A stretch of 64,000 nucleotides of DNA, taken from NCBI RefSeq assembly GCF_017742215.1, contig NZ_JAGHKP010000002.1, positions 1,454,151 to 1,518,150 on the forward strand, written 5' to 3'. The notes beneath the pieces are model-generated. The model did not search any database. It was not told the DNA's origin and saw nothing but the letters and a program-made list of their open reading frames with translations. Position numbers and translations under genes: made by a program. Position 1 is the first letter of the stretch; every line of letters starts with the position of its first letter. The DNA comes from Chitinophaga chungangae (GTDB lineage Bacteria > Bacteroidota > Bacteroidia > Chitinophagales > Chitinophagaceae). This document shows positions 19,101 to 27,253 of this stretch, in pieces.

Positions 19101-19556
19101 TCCGTGGCGGGCGATTACCGGGAGGGCGACATCCGGTTCCCCATGGCGGGGCTGAGCCCGGGAGAGCATACGCTTACCATCCGCGCCTGGGACGGTTACA
19201 ACAATTCCTCGACCGTTAACATCCGTTTTACAGTTGTGCCCAAAACCACGCTGGCAGTGGAAAAGGTGGGCAATTATCCCAACCCGTTCCGGGACCGGAC
19301 GCGTTTTATCTTTTATCACAACCAGCAAGGCGTTGATGTTGATGTGGTTATACGTATCTTTACAGCCGCCGGACAACAAGTGAGCACTATCCGGCGCACA
19401 ATAAACACAGGAAATGGCCGTTATGATGGCGTCTCCTGGAATGGTACGGCCGACACAGGATCGAGAGTGGCCCCTGGCATCTACTTTTATCAAATCGTTG
19501 TAAAGGGTAAGGACAATTCTCAAAAAGTATTCGGAGGACAACTGATATTATTATAA
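16179..19556 (+). CDS. porU: Type IX secretion system sortase PorU
   Basis: A 1125-residue protein with a signal peptide (MNRSRFAFCVFLCLFCGAGKVAGQ). A gingipain-type C25 peptidase domain occupies about residues 400-760, with the catalytic dyad H634 in NYTGHGTFN and C668 in TATCDFAPFDNP. The C-terminal 90 residues (VGNYPNPFRDRTRFIFY through GGQLILL) form a T9SS type A sorting domain, as PorU itself carries. PorU removes the C-terminal signal of T9SS cargo and attaches the protein to lipopolysaccharide at the cell surface, acting with PorV. porV follows 120 bases downstream and gldJ diverges upstream. The full-length size and intact dyad suggest an active enzyme. Confidence 0.96.
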   Translation: MNRSRFAFCVFLCLFCGAGKVAGQRAYAPNSVLAGGSWYKIAVKKAGIYKIDVPQLNAMGISTTGLISGSIRLFGNGGGIVPEDNAAPRPDDLRQNAVFVEDGGDGLFNGNDYLLFYAPGPHRWQRDGSGYYHTYNIYSDSACYFLNIAPGGLRIVTDPAAPIATQTVTAYDFHDFYEKDETSVLSSGKEWFGAMFSTVPGGVTERNYTLVAPAGLSNARLRIRLAARSTSGARFDLGLNNTAVKSFLPPPVTGNIFETYASTVTERLPIGGAGDFTLKFTGNASAQGWLDFLALEGRCPLALPAQGALLFRDWQSTGAGQTAGFELANGTAQTIVWDVTVPDRPVKLQTSLNGTMLRFSRDAAVLREYAAFNPAGLPAPQYIGPVANQDLHGLSAADMLIISPPAFLPAANRLAAWHLQTSGLKVSVVATPLIWNEFGSGTGDPAALRDFLKMQYDRGGLKYVLLLGRASYDYKDRLENNTNFVPTWQSDISLHGINSYMSDDFFGFLGDADDINGSGALLDVAVGRLPVRSLAEAEVAVKKIMEYNTPATFGPWRQEMTFVADDEDGNLHLEDAETVSGVITGEETAFNTGKLYLDAFPQVATSAGSRYPAVNEAIRQRMYSGNLVWNYTGHGTFNRLAEEAVLEESSIDGWQNAGKLPLMVTATCDFAPFDNPDFNSLGEKLLMRENGGAIALMTTTRAVFAYSNLVMNANYFRRAFTPGAGGRMPTLGEGAMLAKNDTYSQNGDVINNRKFQLLGDPSLPLAFPKWRVNTDSLNGREIEQGDTLKALGKYTLAGSVRDAAGNVQTGYNGMLDVTVYDKPAGRATRGNDPGSTPVNFSVQDRILFRGRDTVVNGRFRFTFVAPKDMSQADGNARISYYTRNASEDGGGFYNRLAANGTAADAAEDDQGPEIGAWMNDRGFSSGDITNESPLLLIHLSDPGGINATGNGIGHDITAILDDSTQFFILNEFYESVAGDYREGDIRFPMAGLSPGEHTLTIRAWDGYNNSSTVNIRFTVVPKTTLAVEKVGNYPNPFRDRTRFIFYHNQQGVDVDVVIRIFTAAGQQVSTIRRTINTGNGRYDGVSWNGTADTGSRVAPGIYFYQIVVKGKDNSQKVFGGQLILL

Positions 19557-19576
19557 TGTATAGATTAAAAATTGAC

Positions 19577-19606
19577 TATATTTGAAATAATAATATTATA
19601 CGTTTG
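19577..19606 (+). promoter_or_regulatory. Two candidate -7 boxes upstream of porV
   Basis: TATATTTG (19577-19584) and TACGTTTG (19599-19606) both match TAnnTTTG exactly. A TTG at 19572-19574 lies 24 bases before the second box, a long spacing. porV may therefore have its own promoter as well as read-through from porU. Confidence 0.4.
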
Positions 19607-19676
19607 ACGCCCTTTACTTGGATTTAATGAATTAGACATTATTTTTACGTTTAAGCTAACTAAAATTCAGTATTGC

Positions 19677-20843
19677 ATGTTTTCCAGGATAACGACAGTT
19701 GTTATTTGCATTTTTTCCCTGTTCCTATGCCAGCGCTCCTACGCACAGCTGGACCCGGGCACGCCGCTGGACGGCAGGTCGAATGTAATCAGCACGGCTG
19801 TTCCTTTTTTAAGAATATCCCCGGATGCCCGCAGCGGCGCGCTTGGCGACGCCGGCATCGCTATTTCGCCCGACGCGAATTCAGTATACTGGAACTTTTC
19901 CAAACTGCCCTTCGCCGCTAAAAAATCGGCGGTGGCCGTTACTTATACGCCCTGGCTGAAAGAGCTTGTCAACGACGTGTTCCTCGCACAGGTGGCGGGT
20001 TACACCCAGCTGGACGAACTGCAGACCATCGGCGGCTCCCTCCGTTATTTCTCGCTCGGCGACATCGAGTTCAGGAACAGCAACGGCCAGTTCGACGGTA
20101 ATTTCCGCCCCCGCGAATGGGCGCTGGACGCAGGGTACGCCCGCAAGCTCAGCGACAACTGGAGCGTGGCGGTAGCGCTTCGTTACATTCATTCCAGCCT
20201 CGCTTCCGGCACCATCGACAACCAGCCGATCAGGCCAGGGCGCTCCGTGGCCGCCGACCTTTCCGGTTTTTATACCAAGGATTTCGAGAACAACAATGGC
20301 GTGAACAACAATTTCAGTTTTGGTTTCGCCATCACCAATATCGGTCAGAAGATCTCCTACACGCAGTCTGCACAAAAAGACTTCCTCCCCACCAACCTGG
20401 GCGTCGGCGCCGCTTACACCATCGGCATCGACGAGTATAACAAAGTGAGCTTCACCCTCGACGTGAACAAACTGCTGGTGCCCACGCCGCAATACCAGGG
20501 AGACACGATGCTGGTATACCCGGACAAAAGCGTGCTGGAAGGCATGTTTTCCTCCTTCGGCGATGCGCCGGGCGGCATGAAGGAAGAACTGCATGAGCTG
20601 ATGTATTCTATCGGCGGCGAATACTGGTACAACGACCTGTTCGCCGTGCGCGCCGGTTATTACAACGAACACGCCACCAAAGGCAACCGTAAATATTTTA
20701 CGGCGGGCGTGGGCGTGAAATACAACATCTTCGGGCTGAATTTCTCTTACCTGGTGCCTTCGGGAACGGGCATTCAGCGCAATCCGCTGTCTAACACGCT
20801 GCGCTTCACGCTCAGCTTCGACATCGGCGCTAATGAAGAATAG
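19677..20843 (+). CDS. porV: Type IX secretion outer-membrane protein PorV
   Basis: A 388-residue outer-membrane beta-barrel of the FadL/OmpP1-like group. The signal is MFSRITTVVICIFSLFLCQR with a cleavage site near AYAQL. The early motif VPFLRISPDARSGALGDAGI is typical of PorV, and the C-terminus NTLRFTLSFDIGANEE resembles a barrel end. PorV shuttles T9SS cargo from the SprA translocon to the PorU sortase. Its place directly after porU supports the assignment. Related PorQ-type proteins share the fold but not this neighbourhood. Confidence 0.94.
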   Translation: MFSRITTVVICIFSLFLCQRSYAQLDPGTPLDGRSNVISTAVPFLRISPDARSGALGDAGIAISPDANSVYWNFSKLPFAAKKSAVAVTYTPWLKELVNDVFLAQVAGYTQLDELQTIGGSLRYFSLGDIEFRNSNGQFDGNFRPREWALDAGYARKLSDNWSVAVALRYIHSSLASGTIDNQPIRPGRSVAADLSGFYTKDFENNNGVNNNFSFGFAITNIGQKISYTQSAQKDFLPTNLGVGAAYTIGIDEYNKVSFTLDVNKLLVPTPQYQGDTMLVYPDKSVLEGMFSSFGDAPGGMKEELHELMYSIGGEYWYNDLFAVRAGYYNEHATKGNRKYFTAGVGVKYNIFGLNFSYLVPSGTGIQRNPLSNTLRFTLSFDIGANEE

Positions 20844-20876
20844 AACGTATATTTGCCATAATCACCGATAGTTGAA

Positions 20877-20910
20877 TAAATCCTCCGAAGCTAAGGGGGA
20901 TTTATTATTT
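20877..20910 (+). terminator. Terminator between porV and ispF
   Basis: TAAATCCTCC (20877-20886) pairs with GGGGGATTTA (20895-20904), with one G-U pair, followed by TTATTTTA. A perfect TATATTTG box lies just upstream at 20848-20855; if that box drives ispF, the hairpin would lie in the ispF leader. Confidence 0.65.
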
Positions 20911-20933
20911 TACGGGCCTGCTAAATAAACATT

Positions 20934-21416
20934 ATGAGTAAGTTAAGGATCGGATTAGGAGTGGATTTTCATCAACTGGTGCCAGACAGGGACTTCTGGC
21001 TGGGCGGCGTATTGGTGCCGCATACCAAAGGCGCGCTGGGCCACAGCGATGCGGACGTTTTGCTGCACGCCATCTGCGACGCCATGCTGGGCGCCGCCAG
21101 TCTCGGCGATATCGGGGTGCATTTCCCGGATACGGACCAGTCGTACAAAAACATCGACAGCAAAATTTTACTTGCGCGCACCAAAGAGCTGATCGCGCAG
21201 AAAGGTTACAGCGTGGTGAATGTGGACGCATCGCTTTGCCTGCAGGCGCCCAAGATCAAACCGTACGTTCCCGCCATGCAGGAAGTGATCGCGCAACATC
21301 TCGGCGTAACGGTGGAAGAAGTGTCCATCAAAGCGACGACCACCGAAAAGCTCGGTTTTGTGGGCCGGGAAGAAGGCGTGGTGGCTTATGCCACCGTGCT
21401 GCTGGAAAAGCAATAA
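20934..21416 (+). CDS. ispF: 2-C-methyl-D-erythritol 2,4-cyclodiphosphate synthase
   Basis: A 160-residue protein, the normal IspF length. It makes the cyclic diphosphate intermediate of the non-mevalonate isoprenoid pathway and acts as a trimer. The metal ligands are D11 and H13 in GVDFH and H45 in GHSDADVLLHA. The active-site segments LGDIGVHFPDTD and IKATTTEKLGFVG are intact. It opens a run of plus-strand genes (dut, TPR lipoprotein, DUF4292, EnvC-like), with dut beginning 34 bases later. Confidence 0.97.
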   Translation: MSKLRIGLGVDFHQLVPDRDFWLGGVLVPHTKGALGHSDADVLLHAICDAMLGAASLGDIGVHFPDTDQSYKNIDSKILLARTKELIAQKGYSVVNVDASLCLQAPKIKPYVPAMQEVIAQHLGVTVEEVSIKATTTEKLGFVGREEGVVAYATVLLEKQ

Positions 21417-21438
21417 ATTCATTTATAGATAACTGTTT

Positions 21439-21446
21439 TACCTTTG
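21439..21446 (+). promoter_or_regulatory. -7 element directly before dut
   Basis: TACCTTTG is a perfect TAnnTTTG match ending four bases before the dut ATG at 21451. No -33 TTG is evident. Use of this box would give a leaderless dut mRNA. Confidence 0.4.
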
Positions 21447-21450
21447 TTCA

Positions 21451-21894
21451 ATGGCTGATATTCAAGTAAAGATCATCAATCGCTCAGCAAACCCTTTGCC
21501 TTCATACGCCACGGCAGACGCCGCCGGCATGGACCTTCGCGCGAACCTGGAAGCTGCCATCACGCTGCAGCCCCTGGAACGCACCCTGGTGCCCACCGGC
21601 CTTTTCATGGAACTGCCCGCGGGTTTTGAAGCGCAGGTGCGCCCCCGGAGCGGCCTCGCCATCAAGCAGGGCCTCACATTGCTGAATACGCCTGGCACGA
21701 TAGATGCAGATTACAGGGGTGAGATCAAGATCATCCTGATCAATTTATCCAACGAACCGCAAACCATCCAGCATGGCGACCGCATCGCCCAGATGGTGAT
21801 CGCGCCGTTCGTGCAGGCAACGCTGGCCGAAGTGCCCGAATTGTCTGACACGGAAAGAGGCGCCGGTGGGTTCGGCCATACCGGAAAATCCTGA
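21451..21894 (+). CDS. dut: dUTP diphosphatase
   Basis: A 147-residue trimeric dUTPase. It hydrolyses dUTP to dUMP and keeps uracil out of DNA. All five motifs are present: [44 protein letters not shown] and the C-terminal [10 protein letters not shown]. The last motif closes over the active site of the neighbouring subunit. The downstream TPR gene starts two bases after the stop codon, so translational coupling is likely. This dut-TPR-DUF4292-EnvC order recurs in Bacteroidota. Confidence 0.97.
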   Translation: MADIQVKIINRSANPLPSYATADAAGMDLRANLEAAITLQPLERTLVPTGLFMELPAGFEAQVRPRSGLAIKQGLTLLNTPGTIDADYRGEIKIILINLSNEPQTIQHGDRIAQMVIAPFVQATLAEVPELSDTERGAGGFGHTGKS

Positions 21895-21896
21895 GC

Positions 21897-23636
21897 ATGC
21901 GTTTAACCGGAATATTCATAACTGTCACCGCCGGCATTATCGCCGCATCCTGTGGGAACACTAAAAAAGTCGTTTCCACACCCGGCCCCCTGCAACAGGA
22001 GGTGATGTCGCAGCGGGCAGACAGCCTGTTTTTTGCCGCACAGCGCTCCAAAATACTCGGCGATTACAAAACGGCGATCACGCAATATTCCGATTACATC
22101 CGTCTCAACCGCAACAATCCCACCGTTTATTACGAACTGAGCCGCCTCTTTCTCGAGGTGCGCAATCCACAATACGCACTGGGCTTCGCGCGCCGCGCCG
22201 CCGCCATGGACACTTCCAACAAATGGTTCCAGATGGCGCTGGCCGATGCTTTTTCCGTGAACGAAATGTTCGACAGCGCCGCAGTCGTATACGGCCGCCT
22301 CAGCAAACAAAACCCGCTGGACGATGAACTGCTTTTCAATAAAGGCATTTCGTTGTCCAAAGCCGAAAATTATACCGAAGCGCTCGAAGTGTTCGATTCC
22401 CTGGAAGCGAGGGTAGGCGTGGCGGAAGAGATCGTTTTCCAGAAACAGCGCGTGTACTCGCGGCTCGGGATGGTGAACGCGGCCGCGTCTGAAGTGCGGC
22501 GGCTGATCGCGCAGGAGCCGGCCGAACTGCGCTACTGGGGCCTGCTGGCAGAGATCTACGAATCCGTGGAACGCACGGAGGAAGCCCGCGCCATTTACGA
22601 CACGATCCTCGCCATCGATCCGCAGCACCCGCGCGCGCTGATCGCCATCGCGAACTTTGAAAAGAAAAACGGCAACGAACCGCAATACCGCGCATACCTT
22701 ATAAAAGCATTCGCAAATCCGGGATATACGATCGACGAAAAAGTATCTTTCGTATACCCGTACCTGCAAATGGCCGAAAGAGACACGTCCAAACGCGCGG
22801 AGGGCATCCTGCTCACCAAAATGATCGTAGATGCGCATCCCAACGAGGCGAAAGCCTACGCGCTGCGGGCGGATATGTTTTCGCAGGCGGAAATGACAGA
22901 CAGCGCCATCGTGAATTATCACAAGGCCATTGCGCTGGACAGCACGCGTTTCAGCGTGTGGTACCAGCTGATGTGGATGTACTCCCGCGCAGATCAGTCC
23001 GATTCCCTGCTGCGCGTCAGCGAACATGTGATCGGGCAGTTCCCGAAAGAGTTCATGGGATATTATTTCAACGGCCTCGCCAACTATTTCAAACAACGGC
23101 ACGACGCCGCGGCCCGCGCGCTTAACACGGCGCTGGAGATCGGCGGCGAGAAACGTTTTGTGGGAGATGTGTACGCGTTGCTGGGAGACACTTATCACGC
23201 CAGCGGCATGCATGCCCGCAGCGACAGCTGTTACGACATGGTGCTGAGCATCCGGCCGAAAGACCATATCGTGATGAACAATTACAGCTATTATCTTTCC
23301 ATGCGGGGAGACAAGCTGGAGAAAGCCGAAGAGCTCAGCCGCCGCTCGCTGGAGCTGAAGCCCGAAAGCCCGACCTACATGGACACCTATGCCTGGATAC
23401 TTTTCAGGCTCGGGCGTTACAAAGAAGCCAGGTTGTGGATCGAAAAAGCATTGCAGAACCCCGAAGCCCAGCAGGACCCGGACGTGCTGGAACATTACGG
23501 GGACATTCTTTTTAACCTGAACGAAAAAGAAAAAGCCGTTCAGTACTGGCAGCTGGCGAAAGCCAAAGGCGCCAATTCCCACGGCCTCGCGCGGAAAATA
23601 GCCGAGAAACGCTACATCAGGAACATGGACCGATGA
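21897..23636 (+). CDS. Tetratricopeptide-repeat lipoprotein
   Basis: A 579-residue protein with a lipoprotein signal (MRLTGIFITVTAGIIAASC, Cys 19). The mature part is built almost wholly of TPR helices, for example ILGDYKTAITQYSDYIRLN near residue 45 and the C-terminal run ELSRRSLELKPESPTYMDTY. It is probably a periplasmic scaffold attached to a membrane. The gene lies between dut and a DUF4292 lipoprotein, next to an EnvC-like factor, which suggests a role in envelope assembly or lipoprotein handling, though that is inference from the neighbourhood. No enzymatic domain is seen. Confidence 0.9.
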   Translation: MRLTGIFITVTAGIIAASCGNTKKVVSTPGPLQQEVMSQRADSLFFAAQRSKILGDYKTAITQYSDYIRLNRNNPTVYYELSRLFLEVRNPQYALGFARRAAAMDTSNKWFQMALADAFSVNEMFDSAAVVYGRLSKQNPLDDELLFNKGISLSKAENYTEALEVFDSLEARVGVAEEIVFQKQRVYSRLGMVNAAASEVRRLIAQEPAELRYWGLLAEIYESVERTEEARAIYDTILAIDPQHPRALIAIANFEKKNGNEPQYRAYLIKAFANPGYTIDEKVSFVYPYLQMAERDTSKRAEGILLTKMIVDAHPNEAKAYALRADMFSQAEMTDSAIVNYHKAIALDSTRFSVWYQLMWMYSRADQSDSLLRVSEHVIGQFPKEFMGYYFNGLANYFKQRHDAAARALNTALEIGGEKRFVGDVYALLGDTYHASGMHARSDSCYDMVLSIRPKDHIVMNNYSYYLSMRGDKLEKAEELSRRSLELKPESPTYMDTYAWILFRLGRYKEARLWIEKALQNPEAQQDPDVLEHYGDILFNLNEKEKAVQYWQLAKAKGANSHGLARKIAEKRYIRNMDR

Positions 23637-23679
23637 ATGCCCGCATTCACCGGTGAATCATAAAACGTTATACGCAAAA

Positions 23680-24513
23680 ATGAAGCAAAAAGCAGTACTA
23701 CAGCTTGTTATATGTCTGGTAAGCCTGGCCCTGTTCAGCTGCCGCTCCACGAAGATCACACGCGCCACCTTTCCTTCAGACACTACGGGGCCGCATGCCG
23801 CTGCCGATTCGCTCAGCCGCGAAAAAGACCTGGCGCTCGCACGCAGCATCCACGAAAAAGTGAATGCCAACCGCCTGGAATACAAGACCTTCTCCGCCGA
23901 AATGAAAATGGATTACGAAGACGACAAGGGCAAAAAAATGAACAACCTTGGCGTGAACGTGCGCATGATGTACGACAGCGCGATCTGGATACGCGTATCC
24001 GGCCCGCTGAACGTGGAAGGCGCGAGAATACTGGTTACCAAAGACAGCATCAAGATCATCAACAAGCTCGAAAATACTGTTACCCTCCGCAGCGTAAGCG
24101 AAGGCCGCGAACTGCTGAAAATGGACCTCAGCCTGGCTGCCCTGCAGGACCTGATCGTGGGCAACCCCGTGTTTTTCTCCGATTCCATCAGCAATATCAT
24201 TTCCACTCCGTCCATCATTTCTTTTACATCTTTACAACCCGGGCTGGTAAGCATGTTCAATGTGTTTGCAGACGACTTCCTGGTACAGCAGTGCAAGATC
24301 ACCGAAACAGACAGCACCAAGGCCGATCCCCGCGTGGTAGAGCTTACCTACGGCGATCACAAGCAGGTGGAGAATAAAAAAATGGCCTTCCAGCGGAAGA
24401 TCTACGTGGAGGAAAAGAACGTCGTGAAAGTGGCGCTTGATTTTAAAAAGATGGAACTGAACAAACAGCTCACTTTCCCCTTTACCATTCCTCCATCCTA
24501 CACCCGCGAGTAA
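23680..24513 (+). CDS. DUF4292 lipoprotein (LolB-like fold)
   Basis: I choose the ATG at 23680, giving MKQKAVLQLVICLVSLALFSC with the lipobox Cys at residue 21; a GTG nine codons upstream is possible but would spoil the signal. The mature part of about 255 residues matches DUF4292, a Bacteroidota family whose predicted fold resembles LolA/LolB lipoprotein carriers (for example FSAEMKMDYEDDKGKKMNN and VWIRVSGPLNVEGARI-like strands). It follows the TPR lipoprotein closely and precedes the EnvC-like gene. A role in outer-membrane lipoprotein or lipid handling is a reasonable hypothesis. Confidence 0.85.
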   Translation: MKQKAVLQLVICLVSLALFSCRSTKITRATFPSDTTGPHAAADSLSREKDLALARSIHEKVNANRLEYKTFSAEMKMDYEDDKGKKMNNLGVNVRMMYDSAIWIRVSGPLNVEGARILVTKDSIKIINKLENTVTLRSVSEGRELLKMDLSLAALQDLIVGNPVFFSDSISNIISTPSIISFTSLQPGLVSMFNVFADDFLVQQCKITETDSTKADPRVVELTYGDHKQVENKKMAFQRKIYVEEKNVVKVALDFKKMELNKQLTFPFTIPPSYTRE

Positions 24514-24560
24514 ACAATTTCGTTGTATATTTAACGTTATAATCATCACTAAATAGCAAT

Positions 24561-25991
24561 ATGGTGCAATTGAAAAAGTTTATCCCTGTTTTGTTGTTGG
24601 CGCTGGTGTTCCTGCCCGTAATGCTGCATGCGCAAAACCAATCCCGGGAAGAACTGGAGAAGAGAAAGCGCGAGCTGCAGAAGGAAATGGAGGAAGCGCA
24701 GGCTATTTTGAGAGAAACGAAAAAATCCAGCAAGGAAAGTCTGGCGCAATTGCGCGCGGTGCGCAACAAGATCGATGTGCGCAGCAAAATGATCCGCAAC
24801 ATCAACGACGAGATCAAATTCATCAATGGCGACATCAACAGCGCCCTGCGTGATGTAAAAACGCTCCAGAGCGACCTGGACACGCTCAAGGCGCAATACG
24901 CCCAGCTGATCGTGGCGGCGTACAAGAACCGGAGTTCCTACGCATTGATGAACTTCATCTTTTCCGCGGATAGTTTCAACGAAGCCGTTAAGCGTTATCA
25001 ATACCTCAAACAATACCGCGACTTCCGCCGCCGCCAGGCCGATAATATTATCGAAACGCAGGCGCAGCTGCAGCTGAAAGTGAAAAATCTGCAGGACCAG
25101 CGCGTGAAACGTTCCGCCACGCTCAAAACCGAGCAGGAAGAACGCTCCACCCTCGAAAAAGACCGCAAGGAAAAAGACGAAGTGGTAGCCAAGCTGAAAG
25201 GCCGCGAAAAAGAGCTGCTGGCGGATATCAGCCAGAAACAGAAAGACCAGAAAAAGATACAGGACCTGATCCGCGCCGTGATCAGGAAAGAAATAGAAGC
25301 CGCGCGCAGGAAGGAAGCCGAAGAGCTGGCCCGCAGGAAAGCCGCTGAAGCCGCCGAGCGTAAACGCAGGGAAGAAGAAAGGCAACGCGCCCTGGCCGCA
25401 GCGAAAGAAGCTGCCGCTAAAGCCGCCGCCAGCAACAATGCGGGGAACAATACGGCCGCTGCCACGCAGCCCGCGGCCCCCGTGCCCCCGCCGCCCAAAC
25501 CCGAGCCCGCGGAGCCTGAAAAACCTACCCGCGTGTACAACGTGCTGGAAGCCTCTCCCGAAGCGGCGGCACTTGGCGAGAAGTTCGAAGACAACCGCGG
25601 CAAACTGCCCTGGCCCGTTGAATCAGGCATGATCATCGGCTGGTTTGGCAAACAGCGCAATGCGGACATGGAAAGAGTAGTGGAAGAGAACGACGGAATG
25701 ATTTTCGCCACCCGCAAAGGCGGCAACGTAAAAGCCATATTCGAGGGCGAAGTGAGAGTGGTAATGGCGATCCCCGGCGGAGGATATTCCATCCTCGTGA
25801 AACATGGCCAGTACTTCACGAACTACGTGGGCCTGCTGAGCTTCAATGTAAAATCCGGCCAGAAGATCAGCACCGGCCAGGTGATCGGCACCGCGAAAAG
25901 CAATGAAGAACAAAGCGCCGGCGTCATAGAAGTGCAGATCTACAAACTCGATAAATTGCAGAACGCCAATCAATGGATCAAACCGCGTTAG
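24561..25991 (+). CDS. EnvC-like murein hydrolase activator with degenerate LytM domain
   Basis: A 476-residue protein with a signal peptide (KFIPVLLLALVFLPVMLHAQ). Residues about 25-270 are a long coiled coil, 270-330 are an Ala/Pro-rich linker, and 345-476 are an M23-type domain (GWFGKQRNADMERVV, GNVKAIFEGEVRVVM, GYSILVKHGQYFTNYVGL). The zinc ligands are lost: the HxxxD segment reads NDGMIFATR and the HxH segment reads VIEVQIYK. This is the EnvC/NlpD pattern, where the domain activates an amidase for daughter-cell separation instead of cutting peptidoglycan itself. It ends the ispF-dut gene run and is followed by a strong terminator. Confidence 0.92.
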   Translation: MVQLKKFIPVLLLALVFLPVMLHAQNQSREELEKRKRELQKEMEEAQAILRETKKSSKESLAQLRAVRNKIDVRSKMIRNINDEIKFINGDINSALRDVKTLQSDLDTLKAQYAQLIVAAYKNRSSYALMNFIFSADSFNEAVKRYQYLKQYRDFRRRQADNIIETQAQLQLKVKNLQDQRVKRSATLKTEQEERSTLEKDRKEKDEVVAKLKGREKELLADISQKQKDQKKIQDLIRAVIRKEIEAARRKEAEELARRKAAEAAERKRREEERQRALAAAKEAAAKAAASNNAGNNTAAATQPAAPVPPPPKPEPAEPEKPTRVYNVLEASPEAAALGEKFEDNRGKLPWPVESGMIIGWFGKQRNADMERVVEENDGMIFATRKGGNVKAIFEGEVRVVMAIPGGGYSILVKHGQYFTNYVGLLSFNVKSGQKISTGQVIGTAKSNEEQSAGVIEVQIYKLDKLQNANQWIKPR

Positions 25992-26006
25992 GAAAATATC
26001 AAAGCC

Positions 26007-26040
26007 AAAAAAGGCGTCCCGACCGGGACGCCTTTTTTAT
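26007..26040. terminator. Bidirectional terminator between the EnvC-like gene and bshA
   Basis: AAAAAAGGCGTCCC (26007-26020) pairs perfectly with GGGACGCCTTTTTT (26025-26038) around GACC. It has T runs in both directions and serves two convergent genes. Confidence 0.9.
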
Positions 26041-27173
26041 TTTACCAATGCCTGTTGCATGACGTTGTCGTACAAAGCCTCGTACTGCGGGATGATGTTG
26101 TCGATGTGAAAGCGCAAAGCCTGTTCCAGCGCGCCTTTGCGGAGCTGCGCCAGCAGGTTTTCGTCTTTCAGGATGCTGATGGCGTGCGCCGCCATCTGGT
26201 CCACATCGCCCACCGGGCTGCTGTAGCCGGTAACCCCGTCGATATTGATCTCCGGCAGGCCGCCCGCGTTGGAGCTCAGCACCGGCACCTGCGAAGCCAT
26301 GGCTTCCAGGGCGGCGAGGCCGAAGCTTTCGTATTCCGATGGCAGCAGGAACAGGTCGCTGATAGACATCACGTCTTCCAGCTGCTCCTGTTTGCCCACG
26401 AAACGGATATCGTCGCAAAGGCCGAGCTCGCGGCAGAGGCATTCGATAGACGGCCTGTCTGGCCCGTCGCCCACCAGCAGCAGTTTTGCCGGCATCACGT
26501 CGCGCACCTGCTTGAATACTTTCACCACATCGGGCACGCGTTTCACTTTACGGAAGTTAGACACGTGCAGCAATATTTTTTCTCCCTTCGGCGCAATGGC
26601 CTGGCGGAAATGCGGTAATTCTTTCCGCGTAAAACGCGCCGTGTCCACAAAGTTGTAGATCACCGAGATATCTTTTTCGATGGGGAACGACTTGTAGGTC
26701 TCTTCCCGGAGATTGTGCGATACCGCGGTAATGGCGTCGGATTCGTTGATGGAAAAGGTGACTACCGGGGCATAGGTTTTGTCTTTGCCCACAAGCGTAA
26801 TGTCCGTTCCGTGAAGGGTGGTGATGAAAGGAATGTACCGGCCGTGTTTCGCGACGATCTGCTGTGCCATGTAAGCCGTGGAGGCGTGCGGGATGGCATA
26901 GTGTACATGTAAAAGGTCCAATTTCTGGTTCAGGATCACGTCTACCATCGTGCTGCTCAAAGCGCTTTCATAAGGTGGAAAGTCGAACAGCGGATATGTA
27001 GGAACCTGTACTTCGTGATAAAAGATGTTGGCGTGGAAGCCATTGAGGCGAACGGGTTGCTGGTAAGTGATAAAATGTACCATATGCCCTTTGTCCGCCA
27101 GCGCCTTCCCTAATTCTGTCGCCAGCACACCGCTACCCCCGTAAGTAGGATAGCAAACTATTCCAATGCGCAT
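26037..27173 (-). CDS. bshA: N-acetyl-alpha-D-glucosaminyl L-malate synthase BshA
   Basis: A 378-residue GT4 glycosyltransferase with the GT-B fold. BshA joins GlcNAc from UDP-GlcNAc to L-malate, the first step of bacillithiol synthesis. Typical segments are GIVCYPTYGGSGVLATELGK at the N-terminus, HVHYAIPHA, TTLHGTDITLVG, and the E-x7-E donor site SEYESFGLAALEAMA. Both the size and the motifs agree with BshA instead of a general GT4 enzyme. The gene diverges from the M28 peptidase. The other bacillithiol genes (bshB, bshC) are not in the window. Confidence 0.93.
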   Translation of the reverse strand: MRIGIVCYPTYGGSGVLATELGKALADKGHMVHFITYQQPVRLNGFHANIFYHEVQVPTYPLFDFPPYESALSSTMVDVILNQKLDLLHVHYAIPHASTAYMAQQIVAKHGRYIPFITTLHGTDITLVGKDKTYAPVVTFSINESDAITAVSHNLREETYKSFPIEKDISVIYNFVDTARFTRKELPHFRQAIAPKGEKILLHVSNFRKVKRVPDVVKVFKQVRDVMPAKLLLVGDGPDRPSIECLCRELGLCDDIRFVGKQEQLEDVMSISDLFLLPSEYESFGLAALEAMASQVPVLSSNAGGLPEINIDGVTGYSSPVGDVDQMAAHAISILKDENLLAQLRKGALEQALRFHIDNIIPQYEALYDNVMQQALVK

Positions 27174-27253
27174 CCCTGTTGTGGTTTTTATGAGTTGCTA
27201 AGGTACATATTTTAAAATTAGTTAGCTTTAAAGCCAAAATCTGAATCCACACG

